Assembly: GCA_027451625.1 (NCBI GenBank)
Contig: DAIDIY010000012.1
Location: 1 to 39,132, forward strand
From: Candidatus Daviesbacteria bacterium
GTDB taxonomy: Bacteria; Patescibacteriota; Microgenomatia; Daviesbacterales; UBA10151
Length of the DNA stretch: 39,132 bases
Direction of reading: 5' to 3'
Below are positions 1-9,700 of this stretch, piece after piece (within the stretch, counting starts at the first letter, position 1; each line of letters begins with the position of its first letter). A program made the translations under genes and the position numbers. A model generated the notes under the pieces. It did not search any database. It had not been told where the DNA came from and saw nothing but the letters and a program-made list of their open reading frames with translations.

Positions 1-39
1 AGCGGTATCCAGATAAGGGGTATAAATTGCAATTTTCAT
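1..39 (-). CDS. 5' end of a probable GT4-type glycosyltransferase (partial)
   Basis: Thirteen codons in frame from an ATG at 39 down to the window edge read MKIAIYTPYLDTA. An N-terminus of this kind (short beta strand, then a small-residue or Pro-Tyr turn) is typical of GT-B fold group 1 glycosyltransferases. It starts 4 bases after the stop codon of the GT2 gene upstream on the same strand, so the two are probably cotranscribed. The ORF track omits it because it is cut by the window. The family call rests on 13 residues and is only a suggestion; that it is a gene start is more secure. Confidence 0.5.
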   Translation of the reverse strand, partial: MKIAIYTPYLDTA

Positions 40-43
40 AAGG

Positions 44-850
44 TTAAAATGAAAAATTATTTTTTAGAAGTTCATTATCTATTTCTTCATACTTAACTGA
101 TATCTTTGGATTTTGTTGATATTCCCAAAGCCGAATATAACTCAAAAGTAAACTAAAAGTCTGCAGTAAAGAATCTACTGTACCGACAGTTCCCGATAAA
201 AAACCCTGTCTTTTAATACCCTGATTAAAAGTTTCCGTTATTAAAATTCTAAGTAATCTCCAAGATGAAATTTTTGGATGATCTGTTTCATATCTAAGTT
301 TAGAGTCAATCTTAGACCATTCTAGACTCTTTTTAACGATACTGTCTAAATCACGATGAGTCAGATGTAAAAGAGAGTTTTTAGTATACCCCAACTTCCC
401 AGTAAAATCAGGCTGTTCATGAATCTTTCCTCTCCATCCTTTAAGCTCACTTGTTTTAAAAAGACGAATTACCCAATCAGGCCAGAAAGGAGAATACCTT
501 ACCTCCTCTCCGAAAATAATATTTCTGCGCGAAATAGCCATAGCAGCATACTCCCCTTTAGTAGCCTGAGCCAAAACCTCTTCTTTTAAAGGTTTAAGCA
601 CCCTTTCGTCTGCATCTACACAGAGTAACCAATCGCCAGTTATTTTTTGTAAAGCTTTATTTCTAAGTTCAGCAAAATCATTTCCTTTGTATTCAATAAC
701 AATCGCTGAATACTTTTTTGCAATCTCAACTGTTTTATCTATAGAACCATTATCACAAACTACAATTTCATCAGCCCATTTTATAGATTCCAAGCATGGT
801 ATAATCATCTTTTCTTCATCTTTAGCAATCACCATTACGGATATTTTCAT
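44..850 (-). CDS. GT2 family glycosyltransferase (WaaE/KdtX-like)
   Basis: A 268-residue cytoplasmic or membrane-associated GT-A fold glycosyltransferase that should transfer a sugar from a nucleotide donor to a lipid-linked or surface glycan acceptor. Visible family marks are the N-terminal strand and turn MKISVMVIAKDEE, the nucleotide-binding segment VVCDNGSIDKT near residues 30-40, and the metal-binding DADER near residue 78. The segment with WPDWVIRLFK and KIHEQ near 120-145 is typical of the WaaE-like branch. Acceptor and sugar cannot be read from sequence. It is the first gene of a minus-strand pair with the partial gene at 1-39. It has its own extended -10 promoter and, unusually here, an SD-like AAGAAGG about 7 bases before the ATG. 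A paralogue of the same branch lies at 2055-2954. Confidence 0.88.
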   Translation of the reverse strand: MKISVMVIAKDEEKMIIPCLESIKWADEIVVCDNGSIDKTVEIAKKYSAIVIEYKGNDFAELRNKALQKITGDWLLCVDADERVLKPLKEEVLAQATKGEYAAMAISRRNIIFGEEVRYSPFWPDWVIRLFKTSELKGWRGKIHEQPDFTGKLGYTKNSLLHLTHRDLDSIVKKSLEWSKIDSKLRYETDHPKISSWRLLRILITETFNQGIKRQGFLSGTVGTVDSLLQTFSLLLSYIRLWEYQQNPKISVKYEEIDNELLKNNFSF

Positions 851-882
851 ATTATGCCTTCTTCGTTTAAGCAGCTAATTGT

Positions 883-891
883 AGTATAGCA
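883..891 (-). promoter_or_regulatory. Extended -10 promoter for the GT2 gene at 44-850
   Basis: On the minus strand TGC-TATACT is an extended -10 element. It would start transcription about 26 bases before the ATG, leaving room for the SD-like AAGAAGG. No good -35 is seen, as is usual for extended -10 promoters. Confidence 0.5.
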
Positions 892-949
892 AAAGTTAGG
901 GATTAAATCCCGAAGCATAAACGTTCCTCCCCGCATATAGAAAGATTAA

Positions 950-958
950 TGATAAAAT
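950..958 (+). promoter_or_regulatory. Extended -10 promoter placing the start site at the pepQ start codon
   Basis: TGA-TAAAAT is followed by exactly six bases and then the GTG start codon at 965. With normal -10 to +1 spacing the transcript would begin at the start codon, giving a leaderless mRNA. No convincing -35 box is seen. Confidence 0.55.
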
Positions 959-964
959 AGGCAC

Positions 965-2032
965 GTGAACAGAATTAAAAGACTTCAGCAAAATTTAAAA
1001 CTCAATAATCTAGAGGCAATCTTAATAACAAATCCTGTAAATATCTACTATCTAGTAGGATTTAAAGGTTTATCTCCCGAAGAGAGAGAAGTGGTTTTAA
1101 TTATAGATAAAGCTAATACATATATATTTGTTCCACGAATGTACCAAGCCGAAGTGAAAAAGATAGGCGATATAACCATTCGCTTGCTTACTGAGAGAAA
1201 TGGAATTTTTGATCAGCCCATCAAGCACCTATCAAATTATAAAGGGAATATCGGATTTGAATCGGATGATATTACTGTTTATGAATTCAACTCATTTAAA
1301 TTAATTAAAGATAAACTTATTGATTTCTCCTTCTTAGTTAAAAACATGCGATTACAAAAAGATAAAGGAGAAATAGATTTTATTAAAGAGGCAGTAAGAA
1401 TTGCAGATGAAGCATTCTATAAAATAATTCCAAAATTGAAACCAGGTATAACTGAAATCGAAGTTTCCAGAGAACTTATTAAAATCATGGAAGAACTTGG
1501 TTCTGAAGGACCCTCTTTCTATCCGATAATAGCTTCAGGAGAAAACACTGCTTTACCTCATCATTTTACCAGCCGTAAAAAGATTAACATGAATGAACCT
1601 ATTCTAATGGATTTTGGAGCTTTGGTGAAAGGATATTGTTCTGATCTTACCCGAGTTATTTATATAGGAAAAGCACCTAATAAATTTAAAATGTTATATG
1701 ATTTAGTTTTAAAAACAGAGGAATATCTGCTTCAAGAAATCAAAGCTAAACAAAGAGTTGATCAAATACATCAGATTGCCTTAGATAAATTTGGAGAAAA
1801 GTCCAAATACTTTATTCACTCGACTGGACACGGAGTTGGACTTGATATTCATGAAAGGCCTTATATCAGGAATCAAGAAAAAGAAATTTTACTTGAAAGA
1901 ATGGCGATAACTATAGAACCAGGACTTTACTTAGAAGGTCAGTTCGGAATTAGAATAGAAGATTATGGAATTGTTTCAAAAGAAGGATTCAATGTATTGT
2001 CGAAAGCTAAAAAAGATTTAATTCAGATTTAA
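965..2032 (+). CDS. pepQ: M24 family Xaa-Pro peptidase (aminopeptidase P/prolidase type)
   Basis: A 355-residue cytosolic metallopeptidase of the pita-bread fold that releases residues preceding proline. Residues 1-125 are the creatinase-like N-terminal domain and about 130-355 the catalytic domain. The five metal ligands are all visible: two Asp in MDFGALVKGYCSD (11 apart), His in STGHGVGLDIHE, Glu in ITIEPGLY and Glu in IRIEDYG. Length is normal for the short PepQ/YpdF group. The start is GTG, supported by a TGA-TAAAAT element exactly six bases upstream, which suggests a leaderless mRNA. It stands alone on the plus strand between two minus-strand glycosyltransferase blocks, probably as a monocistronic housekeeping gene. 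Whether the preferred substrate is a dipeptide (PepQ) or a longer peptide (PepP-like) cannot be decided. Confidence 0.93.
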   Translation: MNRIKRLQQNLKLNNLEAILITNPVNIYYLVGFKGLSPEEREVVLIIDKANTYIFVPRMYQAEVKKIGDITIRLLTERNGIFDQPIKHLSNYKGNIGFESDDITVYEFNSFKLIKDKLIDFSFLVKNMRLQKDKGEIDFIKEAVRIADEAFYKIIPKLKPGITEIEVSRELIKIMEELGSEGPSFYPIIASGENTALPHHFTSRKKINMNEPILMDFGALVKGYCSDLTRVIYIGKAPNKFKMLYDLVLKTEEYLLQEIKAKQRVDQIHQIALDKFGEKSKYFIHSTGHGVGLDIHERPYIRNQEKEILLERMAITIEPGLYLEGQFGIRIEDYGIVSKEGFNVLSKAKKDLIQI

Positions 2033-2054
2033 AAGTTATCTAAGTAAATAATCT

Positions 2055-2954
2055 TTAAAAAACTTGATTAATTACTCTTTTGAACTTTTCGATGAATTTA
2101 TTATCTTGGAAGTTATTTTTTTTAAACCACCAATTAATCTCTTTGCCTTTTTTATTAGCAAGATCTGAGAGTAATTTATAATCTACGTCGCTCTTTTTGA
2201 AACCTGATCTCTCCCAAATCTTAATATAAATAAGCAGTATCGAAAAAGACTGTAAAAGGGATAAAACTAGTCCGTGTAATCCTGCTTTAAAACCAAAATA
2301 AGCAAAATAGCGGCTGAAGAACTCATCGACAGGCTTTACTATAAAATCTTCCCATCTTAAAATGTAGCCTGAAGCAATCATCTCATCAGCCTGAATTGAT
2401 GAATATCTATTCATGCTCTCAAGATATTCATTGACTGTCTGATAGTTGTTATGAATAATCGCCAGATCCTCACTTGAATTTAATGTTAGCTTAACTCCTT
2501 CTATCTTTGGCTTTGAATGGATTTTATCTGACCATAAGACTTTTCCTTTTCTAAATAATCTTATATTATAATCAGGCCACCACATAGCTTCCTTTATCCA
2601 TTGATTAAAAATAATATTTTTTCTTGGAATCTCGACTACGTCAATATTTGTATCTTGGATAATTTCTAAAATTTTATCTTTTAAAGTAATTGGAATTTCT
2701 TCATCAGCATCAAGAATTAATATCCAATCTGTTTTCACTTTACTAACAGCAAAATTTCTAGCTGGCTCTACATAGCCCATCTGCTTATAAAATATAATCC
2801 TCGCCCCTAGCTTTCTTGCTATTTCTACCGTTTGATCATTTGAATACATATCACAAACGAGTACTTCATCCGCCCAGCTGACTGATTCTATAGCCTTCTT
2901 TATATTATCTTCCTCGTTAAAAGTATGTACGATAGCTGTTATTCTTTTGTTCAT
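2055..2954 (-). CDS. GT2 family glycosyltransferase (WaaE/KdtX-like)
   Basis: A 299-residue GT-A fold glycosyltransferase, paralogous to 44-850. It shares the order of marks: N-terminal TAIVHTFNEED, nucleotide-binding VCDMYSNDQT, metal-binding DADEEIP near residue 81, and WPDYNIRLFRK followed by KIHSKP. About 30 residues longer than the paralogue, with a Lys-rich C-terminus. Last gene of the ten-gene minus-strand operon; it starts 1 base after the preceding stop codon, so translational coupling is likely. Probable role: adding a sugar to a lipid-linked or cell-surface glycan on the cytoplasmic face. Donor and acceptor unknown. Confidence 0.88.
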   Translation of the reverse strand: MNKRITAIVHTFNEEDNIKKAIESVSWADEVLVCDMYSNDQTVEIARKLGARIIFYKQMGYVEPARNFAVSKVKTDWILILDADEEIPITLKDKILEIIQDTNIDVVEIPRKNIIFNQWIKEAMWWPDYNIRLFRKGKVLWSDKIHSKPKIEGVKLTLNSSEDLAIIHNNYQTVNEYLESMNRYSSIQADEMIASGYILRWEDFIVKPVDEFFSRYFAYFGFKAGLHGLVLSLLQSFSILLIYIKIWERSGFKKSDVDYKLLSDLANKKGKEINWWFKKNNFQDNKFIEKFKRVINQVF

Positions 2955-2955
2955 A

Positions 2956-4623
2956 TTAAAAGGTCTTTACTAAATAAAAAGCAACTTCTTGATTAGGAAA
3001 ATACACTTTATCAATTATTTTAGCACGATTTGTACCCAGCGCATTCGGATCTATCTTGTCTGGCGGAATTACAAGCAGAACGTTTTTTAAATTTCTGTCA
3101 GCGATCCAATCGATTGGACGAAAGACAAAGTTATCAAAACCGGCACCTTCTCCTAAGCACCCTTGACAATAATAAACAAGTTCTGCTTGAGTCTGATATT
3201 TCTGAGGAGGATATTTTTCATAAAATAAAAAATAGATATATGGACCTTGATACTCAGTATCTACAATAATTTTACTATACTCATTTTGTATCTTTGAAAC
3301 TTTTTGGACTAATTGTTTATATCCATACTGCCACCCTCCGCTTCCTTTGAATGTTTTAAGAGGAGTTAGAATATAATAACTAAAAAAATAAAACCCAAGG
3401 CAATAACCAATTAAATAAGTATATATAATACCAACAACTATCTTCGTCGATCTTTTTAACCTAGAAAATTTATTCCAAAGTAAATCAGTACCTAAAGCTA
3501 GAATTACCATGAGCGGACCAATCATCTCAAAAGCTCTTCTCGGATGAAATTCATCTCTAGTTATTGCAGCAGGTAAAGGAGCTATCAATAACCAAATGAG
3601 AATAAACTGGAGTCTTTTATCTCTTTTTTTAAACAATAGATAAAGTCCTCCCAATAGTAATGGAAGATCAAAAAAATACATCATTCCCATCCCAAAAATT
3701 CTCTGACGATTATCTGGTGGACCTTTAACAAACATATAACCTGGAGAGAAATAATTCCCATATCTTTCTAATATCAACCATGAATAGAAAACAAAATCAT
3801 TGTGAAACAATGAATAAAATACGGTCCCGCTATCTTCTTTTTTAAGTTGGTTTATATAAGACAGCGGCGGATGGTAACCCAAAAGAGTAGTATTTAAAAT
3901 TTTATTCTGGCTACCGTGGGAAAAGAAAGGTAATATTAAAGGAACTGTAAGTAGAAAAAAAATTAAAGATGCGATGATAAATTCCTTAAGATGAGATAAT
4001 AGCTGTTTATAAAATAAGATAAACAGTACTGTTATCATCATAGGTATAAAAAACCTATCACTATAATAACTATAAAGACCTAATCCAAACGCCAAAGCTG
4101 TAATATATAAAAATTTCATATTCTTCTCAATCGATAAAATAAAAAAATAAATTGCTGTCAAGGTAAGAAATAAGCTTACGGGAATTTCTAATCCAGCTCT
4201 CGAGAATTGCAAATGCCAAGGAGAGATAGCAAGAAAGGAAGCAGAAAGGAGTGCAATATTACTTTTATTAGTTAACCTTTTAGTCAAAAGGTAGATTATT
4301 AAGATAGATAATGATCCCAGCAGTGCACTTGGTAAACGTACTGAAAATTCATTAAGTCCGAAGACAGCAATAGATGGAACCATCAAATATACCATCAAAG
4401 GATTTTTATAGTCACCTATTGATTTAAATATTAAGGGTAAAAATGAACCATATTCATCTCTTCCAGTCTTTAAAATTGAATAAGCATTATATCCAAATGT
4501 AGCCTCATCCCAATTTAAGCTTATCGGTACTTTAGAAAGTAAGAAAAAACGCAAAAAAACACCAATTGAAAATATTAAGATTAAAATTAAAATTTCGTGT
4601 TTTATTAAATTAAATTTATTCAT
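2956..4623 (-). CDS. GT-C membrane glycosyltransferase, GT39/ArnT-like
   Basis: A 555-residue multi-pass membrane protein of the PMT/ArnT type, which transfers a sugar from a polyprenyl-phosphate carrier on the outer face of the membrane. After TM1 (about residues 10-28) the first external loop carries the diagnostic acidic motif NWDEATFGYNAYS. SIGDYKNPLMVY and SPWHLQFSRAGLEIP follow, as in family members. About 10-11 hydrophobic segments fill residues 10-420, and a soluble C-terminal tail of about 130 residues should face outside; two closely spaced Cys (YYCQGC) are in this tail. The next gene upstream (4631-5281) resembles its middle part. Substrate sugar and acceptor (lipid, glycan or protein) are unknown. 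Confidence 0.85.
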   Translation of the reverse strand: MNKFNLIKHEILILILIFSIGVFLRFFLLSKVPISLNWDEATFGYNAYSILKTGRDEYGSFLPLIFKSIGDYKNPLMVYLMVPSIAVFGLNEFSVRLPSALLGSLSILIIYLLTKRLTNKSNIALLSASFLAISPWHLQFSRAGLEIPVSLFLTLTAIYFFILSIEKNMKFLYITALAFGLGLYSYYSDRFFIPMMITVLFILFYKQLLSHLKEFIIASLIFFLLTVPLILPFFSHGSQNKILNTTLLGYHPPLSYINQLKKEDSGTVFYSLFHNDFVFYSWLILERYGNYFSPGYMFVKGPPDNRQRIFGMGMMYFFDLPLLLGGLYLLFKKRDKRLQFILIWLLIAPLPAAITRDEFHPRRAFEMIGPLMVILALGTDLLWNKFSRLKRSTKIVVGIIYTYLIGYCLGFYFFSYYILTPLKTFKGSGGWQYGYKQLVQKVSKIQNEYSKIIVDTEYQGPYIYFLFYEKYPPQKYQTQAELVYYCQGCLGEGAGFDNFVFRPIDWIADRNLKNVLLVIPPDKIDPNALGTNRAKIIDKVYFPNQEVAFYLVKTF

Positions 4624-4630
4624 TTATAAA

Positions 4631-5281
4631 TTATTGAAAACTTTGTCCTTGGTTTTCCAATCTTCTCGGATAATGCCTTATAAGATCATGACCAAATTGT
4701 GCTATCTCAAAAATCAATAATATGAGCAATAATACAGTTATTAATCTTCTCTTTTTTAACAGCCATATAAAACCAACAGCTGCAATATAAGTAAGAACAA
4801 GTAAAAAAGGAATTCTAATTAAAGTTTGGTAATGAGGTTTAATAAAGGCTGCTGGAATAGGTGATATTAAAAGAATCCAAATTACAGTTTTGCTTCTTAT
4901 ATTTTTATAGCTTTCGATCAGAATAAAAAGTCCTACTAAAATCATTGGAAGAAAGCTTAAATATAAAGCGCCTGCTGTCTGTGTACTCCATTGTAAATCT
5001 ATATCTCCATGGAAGAAAAGGAAGGAAGTATCGAAAGATTCTAAATAGCGCCCAAGTAGTGATTTTAAATAATTATTATATTTATTAACAATTGGTCTAC
5101 TAGTCTTTCCTAAATGGGCATCTCTTAATTGTGTTTGCTCCAAATTTAGTTCATCTATATTTTCATTCAATTTTACTAAATCAGTAAAGCTGAAAGTATC
5201 CGTTCTGTAATTTCTGACTAAAACTAGAAACCAAGGTGATATACATACGAATATTAGAGCGATTATTAATGTTACCTTCAT
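4631..5281 (-). CDS. Truncated GT-C glycosyltransferase fragment (likely gene remnant)
   Basis: A 216-residue membrane protein that matches only the central-to-late part of the neighbouring GT39-like protein. ILLISPIPAAFIKPHYQTLIRIPFL here corresponds to LLIAPLPAAITRDEFHPRRAFEM there, flanked by similar hydrophobic segments. The first 200 or so residues of a normal family member, including the acidic first-loop motif, are missing. The C-terminal external domain is also missing: it ends soon after a YPRR segment. The gap upstream is only 26 bases and holds the end of another gene, so the missing half is not nearby. It keeps an open frame and operon spacing, so it may still be expressed. I infer a decayed duplicate without catalytic activity; a reduced partner subunit is the alternative. 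Confidence 0.7.
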   Translation of the reverse strand: MKVTLIIALIFVCISPWFLVLVRNYRTDTFSFTDLVKLNENIDELNLEQTQLRDAHLGKTSRPIVNKYNNYLKSLLGRYLESFDTSFLFFHGDIDLQWSTQTAGALYLSFLPMILVGLFILIESYKNIRSKTVIWILLISPIPAAFIKPHYQTLIRIPFLLVLTYIAAVGFIWLLKKRRLITVLLLILLIFEIAQFGHDLIRHYPRRLENQGQSFQ

Positions 5282-5307
5282 ACTTAAGATCTCTGAGATT
5301 TTAAAAT

Positions 5308-6723
5308 TTATATCTGGTGAGATACTTTTAAATTTAACATTTTATACTTTAATCTGGAAGTCATAAATTTAGTTTTTGATACTTTTATAATTTCGGTTGG
5401 TTCTACAAGTCTCCACACAAAAACTATAAACACTAGAATATTTAATGCGGATGATATTCTAACAACCGTATCCAATAAATTATTTTGAATAAAATATGAA
5501 AGAATAAATAAATTACTAGGATATTTCCAGCTTAAATACAAATTGAAAGAAAAAATTATTGCCAAAATCAATCCAAAAATAAAAACTCTTTTATAGATTC
5601 CTGAAACTATCAATCCACATACAACACCAGCAAAATAATATCTTTCTAGCATATTAGTTAAAAACAGTATGCTGCCAAACCCCACTATAAATAAAGATTT
5701 AAAATAATTTTTCATACTCGATTCTCTTACTACAAAAAAAGCCAAAATATTAATCAGTAGATAACCTATATAACCCCAAAACTTGGTTGGAAGAATAAAT
5801 AAAACAGTATTTTGATCAAGTACTCTCTGCCCTATTACCATTTCCCAAAAATTTAATGCACTTCCACCAATTCGCATCTCTGATTTCAAAAATACTTTTC
5901 TGATTAATTCATATTGAATAAAATGAAAAACATTCTGACTAGTCATTAATTGAACGGAGATAATAAAAATATACAAAGATACAATTATTCCTACAGATAA
6001 ATTCCAAATATTTGGTTTTTGACGCAAATATAAAAAGACAAAAAGAGGTATAAATATTAACGACGTTGGCTTCATTTCAATACTTATCATTAGAAGCAGA
6101 GGAGACAGAATAAAGTATTTTCGGAATACAGCTAGAAATGAGAACAATAATATTAGAAAACTAACTTGATCATATTGTCCCCATAAACTAGATATATACC
6201 AACTAAATGGAAATAAAAGATATACACTAGCCATCACAAAAGCTGACTTGGGACTAAGTCTAGATATTAATTTATATACAACAGAGGCAACTAGAATATC
6301 AGTCACTATCGGTATCATTTTATAAGTCAATAAAAGTCCAGTGTTATATGAAGTATTTTTATAGCCTACTCTTCCAAACCAATAAACAAAGTTAAATAAC
6401 CAAAGGAGCTTAGAAGGAATAATTCTATGATAAGCAATAAATGAAGTAATGCTTACAAAAAACGTATTCAGCTCGCGGTAAAGAAAAGAATTAAATCCGT
6501 AAACTATATTGATCATTGGTAGTTGAGTAGGAGTAGAGTATAACCAAGGGAGTGAATTTCGATAAAATCCAATAAGCCCATTATGGTATATCCACTCTCC
6601 CCAGCCTGAATTACTTAGAATATCTACATGAAAGGCTTGTCCTGCAAGATAGAATCTCATTATCAATGAGATTAAAATAACTATTCTAAATAATTTTAGG
6701 TATTTTAATCTTTTAAGTTCCAT
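5308..6723 (-). CDS. Polytopic GT-C-type glycosyltransferase (WGQYD motif family)
   Basis: A 471-residue integral membrane protein with about ten hydrophobic segments. SSLWGQYDQVSF near residues 180-190 and the later IEMKPTSLIFIPL are features shared by DUF2029/GT87-like and related polyprenyl-phosphate-dependent mannosyltransferases. The early external loop FHVDILSNSGWGEWIYHNG would carry the acidic residue expected of GT-C catalysis. Unlike its neighbours it has no long C-terminal soluble domain; the last 40 residues are basic and probably cytoplasmic. It starts directly after the stop of the 1134-residue fusion gene, so coupling is likely. I am confident it is a GT-C-like membrane protein and unsure of the subfamily. 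Confidence 0.7.
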   Translation of the reverse strand: MELKRLKYLKLFRIVILISLIMRFYLAGQAFHVDILSNSGWGEWIYHNGLIGFYRNSLPWLYSTPTQLPMINIVYGFNSFLYRELNTFFVSITSFIAYHRIIPSKLLWLFNFVYWFGRVGYKNTSYNTGLLLTYKMIPIVTDILVASVVYKLISRLSPKSAFVMASVYLLFPFSWYISSLWGQYDQVSFLILLFSFLAVFRKYFILSPLLLMISIEMKPTSLIFIPLFVFLYLRQKPNIWNLSVGIIVSLYIFIISVQLMTSQNVFHFIQYELIRKVFLKSEMRIGGSALNFWEMVIGQRVLDQNTVLFILPTKFWGYIGYLLINILAFFVVRESSMKNYFKSLFIVGFGSILFLTNMLERYYFAGVVCGLIVSGIYKRVFIFGLILAIIFSFNLYLSWKYPSNLFILSYFIQNNLLDTVVRISSALNILVFIVFVWRLVEPTEIIKVSKTKFMTSRLKYKMLNLKVSHQI

Positions 6724-9700
6724 TTAAATCACTTTGAATATTTCTACTTGAGGGTTATCAAAAATTTTTACTGTCCCCAATTTACCATCATCTTCCTGAA
6801 ACGGAATGCTTTTTAGAATATAAATATACTTAATATCATTATTTCTTAAAATATCTTTGGCATTACTTTCTTCATTAAGAACCGCCTCGCTTAAATTCAA
6901 TCTAGAATTATAATCAATTCCTAAAATATTCAAATTTATCAAATCTTCTAAAAATACTGGATGACCGGAATAAGCAGCAACATATCCAGTCGAAGTATAG
7001 GCATAAAGTGGAATTGGCTCTATAAGCCCTTGTTTAAATTTTTGATCAAATGGTTGAGTTAATACTATTCCTTGAGGTTGCATTTTCAAAAAGTTTAATG
7101 CTGAGATCTCATCCTTTGGTAGCTCAGCTGGAGGGCGAATTGGCAAGTAGTTACCTAACGTTCCATAAGTTGTAGGCAAGGTAAAAAGTAAAATAACAAT
7201 TAAAAATATCAGATTCGATATATTCTTCCATCTTTTCAATAAAGAACCTATTACAATCCCACCGAAGATACAACTTATTGTTTGTGAATAATAGAAAAAC
7301 TGTATAATATTCCAATCATTTCCCTTCTGAATAAAAAGGAGTGAGATTATAATACCTCCTCCAAAGATAGACCAAAGAAATATATTTATTAAATTATTTT
7401 CTTTCAAATCTTTATAGATATCTTTAATTTTAAATAATCCCAAAGCTCTAGTTCCCAGATTTCCAAATATAAAAAAGGCTAATCCCGCAATCTCGACTTC
7501 AAGCAGCTTATATAAACTTCCGGTTGCAAAATATGCTTGTCTAGCAAGTGATAGTCTCTGCCAGCCTAATCTATCCGGAAAATCTATCATTGAATTGACA
7601 AGCCAAAGAGGAGACCAAACGACTAACTGGTTGCTTCCTAAATTATTCGGCAAAAACACGAGTAAGGACAATCCTAAACAGAGTACAAATACCTTAATCA
7701 AGTCTGTTTCTTTTTGTTTTATCAACCGAAACAGCGACACTACACCCAAACCCCCTAAAAATAAAAGCCCTGCATAAACTTTAAATTCAATAAGAGTACC
7801 TCCAACGATGATAAAAGAAAATAAAAGAAAAAGGCCCGATCTCTTCCTTTCTAGTTCGTAAAAAATTAAAAATAATACAAAGAGCAAAATTAAAGATATC
7901 GCAAAGGGAGGATTGAGCAGCGTTGAGATTGCTTGCTGAGACCAGAAGGCTGATTCTCCTCCTATAGTCCTATCTTTTAGATAAGAAACTATCCATCCAA
8001 AACTTCCACCAAAATAAAACAGAAAAATAGTCGCTAAAGAAGCCGCTTTATTTTGCCAATACTTATTTACTACTTGATATAAAAGTAATCCCCCCAAGAG
8101 AGAAAAACAGATTGGGAAAAGACGAAAAAATAAATCTTGCTCATCAATTTGAAACAACTGAGATGATCGAGCTATTAATAAATCAAAAAAGTAGTGATAA
8201 TTATGCAAATATACTCCTGAAAAAAATGGATTTTGTGGAGGAATCTCTTTTTTGAGTGCTGATATAAGCCCTAAGTGCCAGATTGCATCATGCCCATTTG
8301 GTCCCCAAAACGATAACCCATATGAATAAACCAAACCGCTTCTAAAAATAGTTGCCAACCAAGTTACACTGCCGGAGAGTATTATAACGATGAGGAGAAC
8401 ATTTTGCTTTATATTAATATAAGTTGATTTTATATCAAAATAAATCTTTTTTACCTGTATAAGGCCCACTAAGGGTAATATCCAAATCATCCAAGATAGA
8501 TTTAAATATCCAAAAACAAAACTTAAAAGAGTAAATACTGACCAGCCAACAGGTATTGAGAGTAATTTTCTTCCTGTTAGGAACCATCCAGGCAAGAAAA
8601 AGAAAAAAAATGTTAATAGAATAAACTTAGCTGAATCCAAGAAGAAAGTCTTTATAAAAGAAAAATAATCAAATTGAGGATGAAAATTTGATTCCTTGTT
8701 CGGATTTAAATTCTTTTGAGACTGAACAGCATTTAAGATAGCAAAAGATATCGGCTGGATTTTATTATTTACAGAGATGTCGTTAGGTAATAGCTTAATT
8801 TGTCTTGTTAATCCTGCCTCAGTTTGGTAATTTATTGTCAATGTATCTTGATTAAGATTAGTCGATAAATGTGAAATCTTTCCATCGTCGAGCAGCCATC
8901 CATTTTGAAATGTAACATCATCCAATACTTCATTTTGCCATAGAGCCATGTCTAGATTTTGACACGATATCTGATAACATTTTTCTCTGTTGCTATCATT
9001 AAATAATCTTAAATCTCGGATTTTTGTTTGGTTATTCTGATAAAACAGACCAAATCTATAACGAGGTGTCATGTACCAAATAACTTTTCCATTACTACCT
9101 AACGGATCGCTTGCTGAAATTAGAATATTTGGTGAAATATTAGGATACACACTTTGGTATCTTTGGCTGAAACCAGCCATAGTTTGAGCATCAAATGTTC
9201 CTTTACTTATACCATCTTTTATGATTTGCAACTGATGACTGTACTCAGATCCAACCTTATCCCAAGAGAAATCATTTTCAATTCCAACGGTGACTTGATT
9301 TAAAGTGGTATTTTTACTATTTAAATAAATATTAAGTATCTTTTGGAAATATGTATAATTCAATCCTCTTAATAAATAATCATTCGCTTGAACACTGTAA
9401 GTACTTGCATAAGTACCACTTCCATAAGCATTAAAAGGATCACGAGTTGCCCATTGAAGAGTAATTAACCCAATCTTGGTTTGAATACTCTGCGCCGGCA
9501 TTAAAGCATTAAACTTCGAAGGATAAAAAGGTTCAGAGTAGTATTGGCCCCAGACTTGGTATCCATCTGTACTATATTGATCAGAAACATCTAAGTTAGC
9601 AGTTACACCGTACTTATCGTGAAGATAAGTTAAGGAGTAAGCGTCTATCCACCATGCCCCTACAGATTTAGGATAATATCCAAAGACAGATTTAAATTTA

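Noticed and set aside
4631-5281. That this ORF is a detached piece of the neighbouring gene at 2956-4623
   Set aside because: The neighbour is complete and contains its own version of the same segment, so this is a separate paralogous copy.
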